Shown piece after piece: positions 26,508 to 36,500 of a stretch of DNA of 64,000 nt. The notes below the pieces were generated by a model that had not been told where the DNA came from, searched no databases, and worked only from the letters and a program-made list of their open reading frames with translations. Positions within the stretch are counted from its first letter, which is position 1. The number at the start of each line of letters is the position of its first letter. The stretch is from Ketobacter alkanivorans (GTDB lineage Bacteria > Pseudomonadota > Gammaproteobacteria > Pseudomonadales > Ketobacteraceae). Made by a program: the position numbers and the translations under genes. The stretch covers positions 2,943,501 through 3,007,500 of the forward strand of contig NZ_CP022684.1 of assembly GCF_002863865.1 (NCBI RefSeq), in the 5' to 3' direction.

Positions 26508-28430
26508 CTATTGAGTAATAATGCGGAAGTTGCGGTATCCCCAGCACAGCACACCGATATCATCGAGCGCACAGCTGTAGCTGAGTGCGGCCTCCACATC
26601 GCGAGGATTGCGTAAGTGATCATGGGGCACCACACTCTGCTGGTATCGGTTCATGCCGCTGGTGCTGCCTTCAACCCCGGCACCCCAGCACACCACGCCT
26701 TCATCGGCCAGAGCGCAGCCATGTTCGTAACCCACACTCACGTCGGTTGGGTTCGTTAACACAGGGGCATTGAGTTTCCCGTAGCTGTTGGAGCCCCAGC
26801 ACTGAATACCGTTGTCATCAATTGCGCAGCCGTGATTGTTTGCCACGTCGATGGCAGTAGGATTGCTTAAAGCCTGCGATGCCAAAGCACCCCAGCACAC
26901 GGCGGCAGTGGGTTGCAGGGCGCAGCTATTGTCATTGCCCAACGCCAAGGTGGAAACCGGGCCCAAGGTATCGGGCGCAGTCGACTGGCCACTGAAATCA
27001 TCGCCCCAGCACGTCACGCGGCCTGCGCCATCAATAGCACAATTGTGGTCGTACCCTGCTTCCACCTTGCGTGCACTCTGGATGACGTCGGCGGGTATCC
27101 AGGTTTGATCAACGTTGTTATCACCAAAGCAGGCCAGCCCATTGCGGTCGATATAGCACTCATGGCGATTGCCAATGCCCAGGTCAGTGATTTCCTGCAG
27201 TGTGTTCGGTACGTCTGCCCCGTATCCCCAGCAATGCACGCCATCCTCACCGAGTGTGCAGACTTGGCGTTCTGCTGCTACGATCTTGAGCGGTCGGGAC
27301 ACACTGCGTGGGACATTGTTCAAGCCGTTATAGTTGTCACCCCAGCACACCAACTGATTGGCGGCGAGAACGCAAACGTTGCGGTTGCCAGCACCAATGG
27401 CGCTGATGTCCGCTAAGCCTGCGGGAATATCCAGTTGGCTCGATTGATTGCTGCCCCAGCATTGCACCGCATCATTTACCACCACGCAGGTGTGCGAGCC
27501 GCCAACGGCAAAGCCATCGATGGAGCCCTCAATGATGGGCACATCCAGCTGCCCCCATTGGCTTTCACCCCAGCACATCACGTTGCCATCCTGAATCGCA
27601 CAGGTATGAGCATTACCCGCGCCGATCACGGTGGGGTTTACTAAACCTTCAGGCACGATACTTTGACCGGCTTGCGGAAACCCGCCTTCATCCACCATGC
27701 CTGCGCCCCAACAAACCACGCCGGTATCGGTGATGGAACAGGTATGGTGAGCGCCTGCGGTTATAGCGGTAGGGTTAACCAACCCGGCAGGCACCGTGGA
27801 CTGACCGTGTTCGTTACTGCCCCAGCAATGCACAGCAGCGTTTTCTATGGCGCAGGCGTGATACCACCCTAATGCCACCTTGTTTGGGAACTGCACGGCG
27901 TCGGGCACCAGGGCGATTTCCTCGTCCCCCCAGCACACCAGGCCAGAATCGGTTTCCGCGCAGGAGCTACGGGTGCCTGCATACAGCGCTTGGGCAAGGG
28001 TTACGCCTTCGGGAATATCGAGTTGCCCGGCATCGTTGCCACCCCAGCACTCCAATCCCACTTCACTTTGTGCGCAGGCATGGTGGGTGCCGATGGCAAA
28101 GGCAGCATCAAACTGCTTTCTGATAAAGCGAGCGGTTACCTTTTTATTACCAGACCAATCCGTGACCTTCACAGAGCATGGCTGCTGACCGGAACAGGCG
28201 CCTTCCCAGCCTGCAAATTCATAACCCTCATCGGCGATGGCGGTCAGCACTTCCGTATATTGCGGTGAATTATTTTTCAGCGCCTGCGAGTTAACCTGGC
28301 ATTGATCGCCACATTCGATCAATCCACTGGCCGAACGCACTGTGCCGCCACCTTCATTAATTACCGTCAGTTGACAGGCCGATAACCATAACAGGCTCAG
28401 GAGCAGAATGATTTTTTGAGCGGTGTGCAT
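26508..28430 (-). CDS. Lipoprotein with 14 RCC1-like Cys-Trp-Gly repeats
   Basis: 640 aa from the ATG at 28430, with AAGGA 6 bases upstream. A lipoprotein signal ends LWLSAC, so Cys 19 or so is probably lipidated. Residues ~20-115 form a bacterial-Ig/InlB-repeat-like region (GYEFAGWEGACSGQ, VTARF). From about residue 120 there are 14 repeats of roughly 35-45 residues, each with an H-x-C-A-I type strand and a C-W-G turn followed by N..GQ...P. Seven RCC1 repeats make one propeller, so two propellers are likely, with the paired Cys possibly disulfide-bonded. Probably exposed in the periplasm or on the surface. Function unknown. Confidence 0.8.
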   Translation of the reverse strand: MHTAQKIILLLSLLWLSACQLTVINEGGGTVRSASGLIECGDQCQVNSQALKNNSPQYTEVLTAIADEGYEFAGWEGACSGQQPCSVKVTDWSGNKKVTARFIRKQFDAAFAIGTHHACAQSEVGLECWGGNDAGQLDIPEGVTLAQALYAGTRSSCAETDSGLVCWGDEEIALVPDAVQFPNKVALGWYHACAIENAAVHCWGSNEHGQSTVPAGLVNPTAITAGAHHTCSITDTGVVCWGAGMVDEGGFPQAGQSIVPEGLVNPTVIGAGNAHTCAIQDGNVMCWGESQWGQLDVPIIEGSIDGFAVGGSHTCVVVNDAVQCWGSNQSSQLDIPAGLADISAIGAGNRNVCVLAANQLVCWGDNYNGLNNVPRSVSRPLKIVAAERQVCTLGEDGVHCWGYGADVPNTLQEITDLGIGNRHECYIDRNGLACFGDNNVDQTWIPADVIQSARKVEAGYDHNCAIDGAGRVTCWGDDFSGQSTAPDTLGPVSTLALGNDNSCALQPTAAVCWGALASQALSNPTAIDVANNHGCAIDDNGIQCWGSNSYGKLNAPVLTNPTDVSVGYEHGCALADEGVVCWGAGVEGSTSGMNRYQQSVVPHDHLRNPRDVEAALSYSCALDDIGVLCWGYRNFRIITQ

Positions 28431-28573
28431 AGAAATCCTTTTCACTTGGTGATGTGGGTGGCGTGTTGCAGGTTCTGGCTAATTCAGCACGGTTTTTATA
28501 AGGGCGCAAGATCATGAGGCCAGAGGGGGCACGCGTACAGCACCTGTTTGTCCTCTTGAGAACCGGGTCACTC

Positions 28574-30208
28574 TTAAAAGGGCTGGCTGATGCTGAATTC
28601 CAGCAGCAGTACACTCAAATCCGTTTTGATATCGGTGCCAAAAAACGGATTGTAGATAAAATTCAAAGGGTCGGTGTCGTTGCCCAGGGGGCTGGTGCCC
28701 GAGGGCATATCCAGTGAGTTTTTAAAATAGGCGACACCCATATCCATCACACCGCCGCCTTCCAGCTTGAGACTGAAACCCGCACCATAAAGCTTACCGG
28801 ATCCCATGGGCAGCAACGGGGTATAGCCACCGCTGGGCAGTGAGGTGGGGCGATCCTCCACCCCCACTCGCAAGGCCAGCTGATCCGACCACTGATATTC
28901 CATGCCCACCGCCCAGTTCCAGGTGTCTTCCAACCCCAGTGGGAACACCAGCGCATTGCGGGTGGATTCACCCACGAACTCCGCCAAACGCAGAAAATTA
29001 ATGGGTTTGGAGAACTCCAGGGGCAAATCCTGCCATGATGACCAACCCGAGAACTTGTAGTCGACATTCAGTTTGACCTCGGGGGTGACTTGAATGCTGG
29101 TACCAAGATTAAACAGCTCCGGCATTTCGATGTCCAGAGTGGCTTTGCCCTCGGTCACCGTGGAGGTGTCAGGCAGGCTGTAACCCAGCACCTGAACCAG
29201 GTTTTCCAGGCTGCCGTAAAGGGAGCTTTGTGCCAACGGCAGCATAAACCCCAGCCAGCTATCGGAACTGGTCCAGGTGAACTCGCCTTCCAGCGTCATA
29301 GGGATGGGTGCCACATAACTCATGCCGAACGACAGCCAGGATGTTGGCCGCCACAGCAAACCCACGTTGAAGCCGATCGCCATGGGTGTCTCCACTTCCA
29401 TGGCCAGATAGCCCAGCTCCTCATAGGGCGTGAATGTACCGCCGCACAGAAAATCCGTGGGCCTTGGATTGCCCGTATCGGTATTGGCGCAATCCAGCGT
29501 GGTGGCTTGCAACTCCCCCAGCCCGAAAATGCTGGGGTTACCACCCCGAAACGGCAGCTCGAACCCGACCCCGCCGTAGTTGAATGTCATTGCCGCACCG
29601 AACGAAAACTCGTCATTCACCTGGTAGGCGAAGCTGGGCGAAAAATAGGTGATCTGCATGAACGACATGCGCTGCCCTATCCAGCGGCCCGGATCGTCTT
29701 CCGCCCGGTAGAAACCGACCATCATGGGTGAGTAGACATTGGTTGCGAAGGTAATATCGCTGCCAGCAGGGGAGTAAGAGGCGCCGCCCAGGGGGGCCAG
29801 CAGAATGGGGACATCCGTCATGCCGAAAACAGGCAGCATAAGCGAAGCCCCTTCGGTGGTGCTTTTGCTGTTGAGGGCGTCATTAAAGTAGTAGCCTTCA
29901 TCGTAATAGGCTTGATTGCGATAGCCTTCCACCGTGGCGGCTGTTTCCGGGTCGTAGTCTCCGAACGCCATATCAATCGCAAACGTGCCAGCCACCACCT
30001 TCAGGTGGCTTTGTCTGCCCTTTAAATCCGCCAACCCCGCCGGGTTGAAATGGATGGCATCGATGCCGGGTGGATCGGCGGTCACGGCATGTCCCAAACT
30101 GATGGCCTTGGCGTTACCAATGGTCAAACTGTCAGTTAGAACTGCACTTGCAGGCGTAGCCAGGAGCGCCGCGAGGGCGGTGGCAACGATCCGTATTGTG
30201 GTCATCAT
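28574..30208 (-). CDS. FadL/TodX (OmpP1) family outer-membrane transporter
   Basis: 544 aa (start at 30208 or at the second ATG one codon on). Signal peptide ends PASAVLTD. The N-terminal hatch carries the family NPAGLADL motif (HFNPAGLADLKGRQ), and the C-terminus ends in alternating beta strands (LLLEFSISQPF, terminal Phe) as in outer-membrane barrels. Family members carry long-chain fatty acids or aromatic hydrocarbons across the outer membrane. It is divergent from a TetR gene, with two palindromes between them, so repression by that TetR is likely. Substrate unknown. Confidence 0.9.
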   Translation of the reverse strand: MMTTIRIVATALAALLATPASAVLTDSLTIGNAKAISLGHAVTADPPGIDAIHFNPAGLADLKGRQSHLKVVAGTFAIDMAFGDYDPETAATVEGYRNQAYYDEGYYFNDALNSKSTTEGASLMLPVFGMTDVPILLAPLGGASYSPAGSDITFATNVYSPMMVGFYRAEDDPGRWIGQRMSFMQITYFSPSFAYQVNDEFSFGAAMTFNYGGVGFELPFRGGNPSIFGLGELQATTLDCANTDTGNPRPTDFLCGGTFTPYEELGYLAMEVETPMAIGFNVGLLWRPTSWLSFGMSYVAPIPMTLEGEFTWTSSDSWLGFMLPLAQSSLYGSLENLVQVLGYSLPDTSTVTEGKATLDIEMPELFNLGTSIQVTPEVKLNVDYKFSGWSSWQDLPLEFSKPINFLRLAEFVGESTRNALVFPLGLEDTWNWAVGMEYQWSDQLALRVGVEDRPTSLPSGGYTPLLPMGSGKLYGAGFSLKLEGGGVMDMGVAYFKNSLDMPSGTSPLGNDTDPLNFIYNPFFGTDIKTDLSVLLLEFSISQPF

Positions 30209-30292
30209 CCCATTCCTTTTTGTTATCGATTTGGGGCGGCTGGGTTGCTCCTTAACGGTCAGGAGCGGGCCGAGGTGATCGTCAATGATGAT

Positions 30293-30313
30293 TTATGCAT
30301 TATCATTGCATAA
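30293..30313. promoter_or_regulatory. Palindrome 1 in fadL-like/tetR interval
   Basis: TTATGCA (30293-30299), 7-base centre TTATCAT, TGCATAA (30307-30313): perfect 7-bp arms. Located between the divergent porin and TetR genes; size and position fit a TetR operator. Confidence 0.55.
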
Positions 30314-30315
30314 GT

Positions 30316-30334
30316 TATGTAGTTGATCTACATA
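30316..30334. promoter_or_regulatory. Palindrome 2 in fadL-like/tetR interval
   Basis: TATGTAG, 5-base centre TTGAT, CTACATA: perfect 7-bp arms, two bases beyond the end of palindrome 1. The arms differ from palindrome 1 in sequence, so the two may serve different proteins or only one may be a real operator. Confidence 0.55.
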
Positions 30335-30437
30335 TTTGTGCAGTCATACTGCGTAACATGGATAGAAGCCCGTTTTAGCCCTTTAATATCAATATATTGG
30401 GCGCCAAGTTGGGTGTGTTTGAATGTGAGGGGAACCA

Positions 30438-31028
30438 ATGAAACGAACGCGAAGAACTCAGCAGCAGCGACGGGATGAAACCAGTCAGGCGGTACTGGAG
30501 AGCGCCACCCACCTGTTTGGTGCCCGTGGCTACCAGGGGGCATCGCTGGAAGAAATTGCCCACGCCAGCGGCACCACCATTCGGCCGATCTACCATTACT
30601 TTGGCAACAAACAAAATCTGTTTCTGGTGGTCACCGAGCAGATGGAGGAGCGGCTATTTATGGCGCTGCTTGAAGTGGATAAAGCCCATGATGGCACCAT
30701 TGCCGTGGTCGATTACTGGAACACGTTCATGGCCTTTGCCCGCGAACCCGACTTTCGACAGATCGTGTTGGTGGATGCGCCCACTGTGCTCGGCCGGGAG
30801 CGGTGGGAGAGCTCGCCGGTGGTGGCGCGCGCCATTGAGCTGCTGTCCTCCATGCTGCCCCATATTCAAGCGGAAACGCGCCTGCTGATTGCGCGGATGG
30901 CGGTGGCAGCCCTCATAGAAGCCGCCATGTCGATGGCAGAGCCGGGCAATACCCGTAAAGAACAGGCGTTTGATGATGTCTCGGCCATGATCAAAACCGC
31001 ACTTCAGTCCATTACTGTTGTGAAGTAG
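30438..31028 (+). CDS. TetR-family transcriptional repressor
   Basis: 196 aa. N-terminal helix-turn-helix: AVLESATHLFGARGYQGASLEEIAHASGTTIRPIYHYFGNKQNL (about residues 17-58). The C-terminal ligand domain is helical with hydrophobic pocket residues. Divergent from the FadL-family porin 229 bases away, with paired palindromes between, so it probably controls the porin and itself. Downstream is rpoH on the same strand (246 bases), which has its own promoters. Confidence 0.9.
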   Translation: MKRTRRTQQQRRDETSQAVLESATHLFGARGYQGASLEEIAHASGTTIRPIYHYFGNKQNLFLVVTEQMEERLFMALLEVDKAHDGTIAVVDYWNTFMAFAREPDFRQIVLVDAPTVLGRERWESSPVVARAIELLSSMLPHIQAETRLLIARMAVAALIEAAMSMAEPGNTRKEQAFDDVSAMIKTALQSITVVK

Positions 31029-31057
31029 ACCCGTGCAGTGGCGACGTAAGTTAGTGC

Positions 31058-31085
31058 TTGCTTACTGCCTGGCCCCCGATATAAA
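31058..31085 (+). promoter_or_regulatory. Candidate sigma-70 promoter for rpoH
   Basis: TTGCTT (31058-31063), 16-base spacer, TATAAA (31080-31085). It would give a second, housekeeping start for rpoH upstream of the heat-shock promoter. Confidence 0.4.
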
Positions 31086-31134
31086 TGATTGCACTGCGGA
31101 TTGAGGTCACAAGCCACTTTTCTGCGCCAATCTA

Positions 31135-31165
31135 CTTGAAAATCAGGCCAAGAAAGCCCATAAAT
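31135..31165 (+). promoter_or_regulatory. Sigma-32-type heat-shock promoter of rpoH
   Basis: CTTGAAA (31135-31141), 15-base spacer, CCCATAAA (from 31157). This matches the sigma-32 consensus CTTGAAA-N11-16-CCCATnT closely, with an exact -35. Predicted transcript start near 31171, upstream of the CIRCE element. Confidence 0.75.
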
Positions 31166-31217
31166 ACCAGTCCCGGCCCCGGGGGAATGTCATGGAATCG
31201 GGGAACTTTTGGCAGTA

Positions 31218-31244
31218 TTAGCACTCAAAGGTTCAGAGTGCTAA
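31218..31244. promoter_or_regulatory. Perfect CIRCE element (HrcA operator) in front of rpoH
   Basis: TTAGCACTC (31218-31226), 9-base spacer, GAGTGCTAA (31236-31244). Both 9-base arms match the canonical CIRCE sequence exactly with the canonical spacing. It is 30 bases before the rpoH ATG and downstream of the sigma-32 promoter, so HrcA bound here would block transcription of rpoH. Confidence 0.92.
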
Positions 31245-31274
31245 ACTCGGTCAGATCCGACGGAGGTTTATTGT

Positions 31275-32132
31275 ATGAGTAGCGCCCTTCAACCTGCTTT
31301 TGTCACCGCACCCGGTGTCAACCTGGAAGCCTATGTGCAGTCTGTACAGACCGTACCGGTTTTGAGTGCAGAAGAAGAAAAGACCCTGGCAGAAAAATTG
31401 TTTTTTGACGGTGATGTGGATGCAGCTCGCCAGCTGGTATTGTCTCATCTGCGCTTTGTCGTGCATATCGCCCGCTCTTACAATGGCTACGGTCTGCCCC
31501 AGGCGGATCTGATTCAGGAAGGCAACGTGGGCTTGATGAAAGCCGTAAAACGCTTCGATCCCACCGTAGGTGTGCGATTGGTGTCCTTCGCTGTGCATTG
31601 GATCAAAGCCGAAATTCACGAATACGTACTGCGTAACTGGCGCATTGTGAAGATCGCCACCACCAAGGCTCAACGTAAGCTGTTCTTCAATTTGCGTAGC
31701 CAGAAAAAACGCCTCGGCTGGATGAACACCGACGAAATCAACGCCATCGCCGCTGATTTGGGAGTGAATGCTTCCGACGTGCGTGAGATGGAAGGTCGTC
31801 TGGGTGCGTACGATGCATCGTTTGATGCGCCAGTGGATGCCGATGACGACAGTGTTGGCCAAGCGCCGGTTTATTTCCTCGAAGACAGCAGCATGGATCC
31901 GGCTGTCATGCTGGAAAGTGATGATTGGGAATCTTCCCATAACGAACGCCTTTATCAGGCCCTCACCATACTGGATGAGCGCAGTCGCGACATTCTGCAG
32001 CAGCGTTGGTTTGATGATGAGAAGGCCACATTGCATGATCTTGCGGCCAAATATGAAGTATCGGCAGAGCGTATTCGCCAACTGGAAAAAAACGCCATGA
32101 AAAAGCTAAAGGCGCATATGCTGGAGGCTTAA
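31275..32132 (+). CDS. rpoH: RNA polymerase heat-shock sigma factor RpoH (sigma-32)
   Basis: 285 aa, normal length. Region 2 contains [29 protein letters not shown]; the RpoH box [11 protein letters not shown], absent from other sigma factors, is at about residues 134-144; region 4 ends with [23 protein letters not shown]. The ribosome site is CGGAGG before ATG 31275. It directs transcription of chaperones and proteases. Here it appears to be under its own sigma and HrcA control; a strong terminator follows. Confidence 0.97.
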   Translation: MSSALQPAFVTAPGVNLEAYVQSVQTVPVLSAEEEKTLAEKLFFDGDVDAARQLVLSHLRFVVHIARSYNGYGLPQADLIQEGNVGLMKAVKRFDPTVGVRLVSFAVHWIKAEIHEYVLRNWRIVKIATTKAQRKLFFNLRSQKKRLGWMNTDEINAIAADLGVNASDVREMEGRLGAYDASFDAPVDADDDSVGQAPVYFLEDSSMDPAVMLESDDWESSHNERLYQALTILDERSRDILQQRWFDDEKATLHDLAAKYEVSAERIRQLEKNAMKKLKAHMLEA

Positions 32133-32151
32133 GTCTTTCTGCCAGTATCTA

Positions 32152-32184
32152 AAAGGCCGATCCAGCAGGGTCGGCCTTTCTTTA
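32152..32184 (+). terminator. Rho-independent terminator of rpoH
   Basis: AAAGGCCGA (32152-32160), 10-base loop, TCGGCCTTT (32171-32179), then CTTTAATT. Perfect 9-bp stem with a T-rich tail, 19 bases past the rpoH stop. Confidence 0.88.
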
Positions 32185-32286
32185 ATTACGAAGTGTAAAA
32201 TACCTTAACTGAAATCCAACCGGCAACTACGTTATACTTGCCTGAATTTCACTTCGGCTTGTTAATTTTATTTTAAGGGACCAAAA

Positions 32287-32790
32287 ATGAAGTTAGTCCG
32301 TGTTGTTGGTGTCGCACTGGCCGCTTTAGTTTGCGTTGTGTTTGCCGACGACGCCATGGAAGCCACCAAAGGTGTGTTCGCCACTCAAACCGCCACTTCA
32401 GGTTCCACCCTGGATGGGTTGTGGGTGTCCAACTGTTATCAGTTTGAAGATGACGATTATCAGGTGCGAACCTTTGAGTTTGTGCTGGATCACCTTGCCA
32501 CCATCACCACCATGAGTTATCCCGATCAGCATTGTTCCGACTCGCCCATGGGGTCTACCGTTATTTCGGCGACCTGGGATTTGGGGGAGCATCGGGTCAC
32601 AGAAGAAGGCCTGTTGGCTTACACCCTGGATGTGTTGTTGAAAGCTGGCCCGCGCCAGGAGCTGACCACCGTCAATCAGATCGTACATTTTCAGGAAGAG
32701 TCCTTCATTTTAGGCATCAATCGGCAGCTGGATATGTACCCGGATCGCCTTGACTGGGAAATCAGCTACACCCGCGTAGAGCAGCCTTGA
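32287..32790 (+). CDS. Small exported hypothetical protein
   Basis: 167 aa with a signal peptide (residues 1-20, ending VVFAD). The mature chain is acidic, with two Cys (CYQFEDD and QHCSDSP) about 30 residues apart that could form a disulfide, and it starts with LDGLWVSNCYQ. Such G-x-W strands recur in lipocalin-like or THAP4-like beta proteins, but I see no confident family. It has AAGGGACC upstream and follows the rpoH terminator, so it is its own transcription unit. Confidence 0.65.
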   Translation: MKLVRVVGVALAALVCVVFADDAMEATKGVFATQTATSGSTLDGLWVSNCYQFEDDDYQVRTFEFVLDHLATITTMSYPDQHCSDSPMGSTVISATWDLGEHRVTEEGLLAYTLDVLLKAGPRQELTTVNQIVHFQEESFILGINRQLDMYPDRLDWEISYTRVEQP

Positions 32791-32887
32791 TCTATCTTTT
32801 GGGCAATTGATTGGGGTATAGCCTTGCGCTATTCTTGCCCCGCATTTTTGCGCCTAACATTTCGTTCAATTAAATTGGGGATAACTC

Positions 32888-33547
32888 ATGTCCATGTTTA
32901 ACAAAGTGGCAACGATCAGTGCTGCTTCTGCGCTGTTGTGCTTATCAACAGCCCACGCTGAAACCACTCAACCGCAGCAGGTGGAGTCTGATGGTGCTAT
33001 TCATCTGGCTGAGCGCTGGATATTCAATGTTAATGTCGAAAGCTTGTCGATTGATGAAGAAGTTGCTGCCCTGGAGGGTGTAGAGCCTGACGCGTTCGCG
33101 ATTAACATCGAGGCTGAGTATTTCTTCAATGATAACCTCTCCACCGTGATTGGGTTGGGTTATCTGGGTTATGACGATAATGAGGAGTTTACCCAGTTGA
33201 CCGAAGACGCATTCGGCGACGTGGATAATTCAAGCTCTACCGCCTCTGCATTGCCGCTGGTGATGGATGTGGGTTACACCCGCTTCTACGCAGGCAAGGT
33301 GCCTACTTATGTCTCGCTGCGCGGTGGCCTTACTCATATGTTTGCATCGGAGCGATCTATTGAAAACTGCTCGGATTGCTCGTCACAGGATATCAATGTG
33401 GATGGAGGCATGTTTGTACAGGCAGCCGCTGGTATAAACCTAGGCCGCTCCTTTAACCTGGGTATTTTTTATAAAAACTACCTGTCAGGTGATCTGGAGG
33501 ATGCCATTGGTTTGAAACTGTCGTTCGGACACTTTCGATCCCGTTGA
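32888..33547 (+). CDS. Outer-membrane beta-barrel protein (OmpW/OmpA-barrel-like)
   Basis: 219 aa with a signal peptide (cleavage after STAHA, about residue 25). Strands of alternating residues run through the mature protein (AINIEAEYFFNDNLSTVIGLGYLGY, GYTRFYAGKVPTYVSLRGGL, AAAGINLGRSFNLGIFYKNYL), and the C-terminus ends in SFGHFRSR rather than the usual Phe. A CSDCSSQD loop contains two Cys. Probably a small 8-strand barrel; function unknown. Convergent with the RND permease gene, 18 bases apart. Confidence 0.65.
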   Translation: MSMFNKVATISAASALLCLSTAHAETTQPQQVESDGAIHLAERWIFNVNVESLSIDEEVAALEGVEPDAFAINIEAEYFFNDNLSTVIGLGYLGYDDNEEFTQLTEDAFGDVDNSSSTASALPLVMDVGYTRFYAGKVPTYVSLRGGLTHMFASERSIENCSDCSSQDINVDGGMFVQAAAGINLGRSFNLGIFYKNYLSGDLEDAIGLKLSFGHFRSR

Positions 33548-33565
33548 TCCCGTGATGACAATAAA

Positions 33566-36500
33566 TCAGGCTCGCTTGCCGCGTACGGAAGCGTAATAGA
33601 TCAAAGGAATCACCACCAGCACCAGTACTGTTGAAAACATGAGGCCGCTGACAATGGCGGCGGCAATTGGCCCCCACAGTAGCGACTTACCGCCAAAGCC
33701 TACCGCGAGGGAGAACAGACCGGCGATGGTGGTGGTGCTGGTGATCAGAATGGGAATCACCCGGCGACGACCGGCGTAGATGGTTGCATGCAGGGGGCCC
33801 ATGCCCATCTGCATTCGATTGTTGGCCGCCGAGATCAGTACAATAGCTGAATTTACCGCAATGCCTGATAAGGCTACGACACCGTACATGGTGGAAAAAC
33901 TCATGGGGTTGTTGGTGATGACCAGCCCGAACACAACGCCGATAAAGGCCAGTGGAACGGACACTAAAATCATCAGCGGTTGCCAGTAGCTTTTAAATTG
34001 GGTGCCCAGGATCAAATAGATCAGGCCGATACCAATGGCAAACAGCATGCTGATGTTGCTCAGGTTTTCTTCAATGTCATCAAGCAACCCTGAGTAATCC
34101 AGATCCACCCCCGGATGTTGCGCGCGGATGCTTTCCCAATAATCTTTGATTAATTGATTGGCTGCCACGGCATCAATTTTATCCTCGTCAATGTCTGCGG
34201 CGATGGTAATGGATCGTTTGAAATTGTAGTGGCGGATGTTCTGATAGCCGCTGCCGTAGGCGGCCTTCACCAGGGTGCCCAGGCGCACGTTGTCACCGCT
34301 TGCGGTCGATAGTGTCGTGCTCATCAGAGCGTCCAGGTTATCATCGCCGGTTGGCTTGGAGAGCACGCGGATGTCTACTTCTTCGCCGAGGCTTTGGTAC
34401 TGTCCGATGAGCAGTCCATCCACACGGCTTTGCAGGGCGCGGGTGACCACTACGGGTGATATGCCTGCCCGTTGAATGGCATCCCCGTCCAGAGTCAGTT
34501 TCAATGTCGGGCTGCCCGTTTTGAAATCGGTGTTGATGTTCTTGAACAGAGGATTCCGGTTCAAGTGGGCGCTGATCTTCTCTACGACGGCTTCAATATC
34601 TTCGAAGCGATCACCTCTTACTTTCACACTGATAGGTTGGCCTACGGGTGGGCCGTCTTCCAGCACCAGCACCGACACTTTAGCGTCCCCCAGGGTTTTG
34701 CCAACGGCTGCTTCTACTGCGGCTATGGCGCTGTATGTGTCTCGCATGCCACTGCGAATGGGTTTCAGGCTGATCAGCGCCTGGCTGTAGTTTTCACCAA
34801 AGAACGGTTCGGTTTGGGTGAACATCAAGCCACTGTAGGCGGCCGACGAATTCACTTCTTCTGGTAACAATACCGACAGGGCTTTTTGTTCCAGTTGCAC
34901 TGCTGCTTCTAGTGAGTCCTGCAGGGTTTTGTGCGTGGGTAGCTCGGCGTTGATATAGATCAGACGGTAGGGGTCGGCAGCGAAGAAATTAAATTTGATC
35001 ACGCCGCTGGCCAACAACAGTACGGCGCATAGTGCCGTGGCCAGTACACCGAGCACCGATCGCCAGGGGTGGCGCATAACGCGAATCAGCAACAGGCTGT
35101 AATTGTGGCGCAGTTTACGGGTGAGGCGATTGCGTTTTCGTTGCAGCCAGGTTTCTTTATTGAAATTAACGTTCAGGCCAGCCACATGGGCGGGCAGCAT
35201 CCAAAATGCTTCCAGCAGACTCACAGCCAGGCCAATGCAGACCACAATAGGAATGACCCGCAGAAACTCCCCCATGATGCCCGGTAACAGCATCAGCGGC
35301 AGAAAAACCGAGATGGTGGTGAGCACAGATGTGAATACCGGTGCGGCTACCTCTTTCAGGGATTCGATGCCAGCATCCATGGCTTTGGCGCCTTGCTGCA
35401 GGCGATAGTAAATGGTTTCCACCACCACCACAGCGTCATCCACCAGCATGCCCAGGGCAATAACCACCCCCAGCAATACGCTGTTGTTCAGGCTCATGTC
35501 CATGCTGTGCAGAATGAAAAAGGTGGCCGCCAGGGTGAACGGAATGCCGATGCCGGTGAGCAGGGCGATGTGGCCGCCGAGAAACACAAACACCACCAGT
35601 ATCACCAGCGCCAGGCCGATGGCCGCATTGCGTTGCATGAGGTCGATGGCATCCCGAGTGCTGACGGTTTGGTCGTCTACCAGCGTGAGTTGATAGCCCA
35701 GATCGGCTTGCACACTTTGTTCGCGCTGAATGAACTGATTGACTTCGTCCAGCAGTTCCAGGGTGTTGGCACCTTCCTGCTTGGTGATGTTGAGCAGCAC
35801 CGCAGGTTGACCCTGAAACTGTGCCAAAACGCCGGGTTCTGCAGAGCTGCGATAGATATCAGCCAGGCTGCCCAAGGCAACGACGCCGTTGGATGTGATC
35901 ACAGGAAAGGATTCCAGTTCTTCCAGTGAACCGTTGGTGCCTTCCAGTTGCACCAGCCAGCGCCCGCTGCTGGTTTCCATGTCTCCGATGGAGGCATCAC
36001 TGAAGTAGGCTTGAACGGTGCTGGCCAGATCGCCGGGGTTGATATTCAAGCCTTGTAGTCGCTCGGGATAAAAGGCGATGTGCAGCTCCGGTGCTTCAAG
36101 ACCCTGGGGCAATACTTCATCGACTCCGCGCAGGCGTTCCAGTGCCAGCTTGAGATTGCTGGCGTAGCGGCGAAAGTTGTCATCCGGTGAGTGGCTGGTC
36201 AGGGCGACAATGGCGGTAGGGAAACCGGAAGAGGTGGTGATTTCCCGAATTTGAGGATCAAGTGCTTCGGCGGGCAGTTGATCCGTGTAGATGTTTTGCA
36301 CCTCCCGGCGCAGATCTGCCACCCGTTCCCGAAAGTCATCTTTACTCAACTGGTTGAAGCGCACCAGGATGGAGGACACGCCTTCGCGGCTGGTGCTGGA
36401 TACAAAACGCAGATCACGCACGGTGCGACTGATGGTGTCTTCTATTGGATCGGTAATACGCTTTTCTACTTCCAGCGATGCAGCGCCGGGCAATACCGTA

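Noticed and set aside
26508..28430. Recurrent CCCCAGCA in DNA suggesting a CRISPR or noncoding repeat
   Set aside because: The repeats fall in frame and encode the CWG turns of the lipoprotein; spacers are not random.
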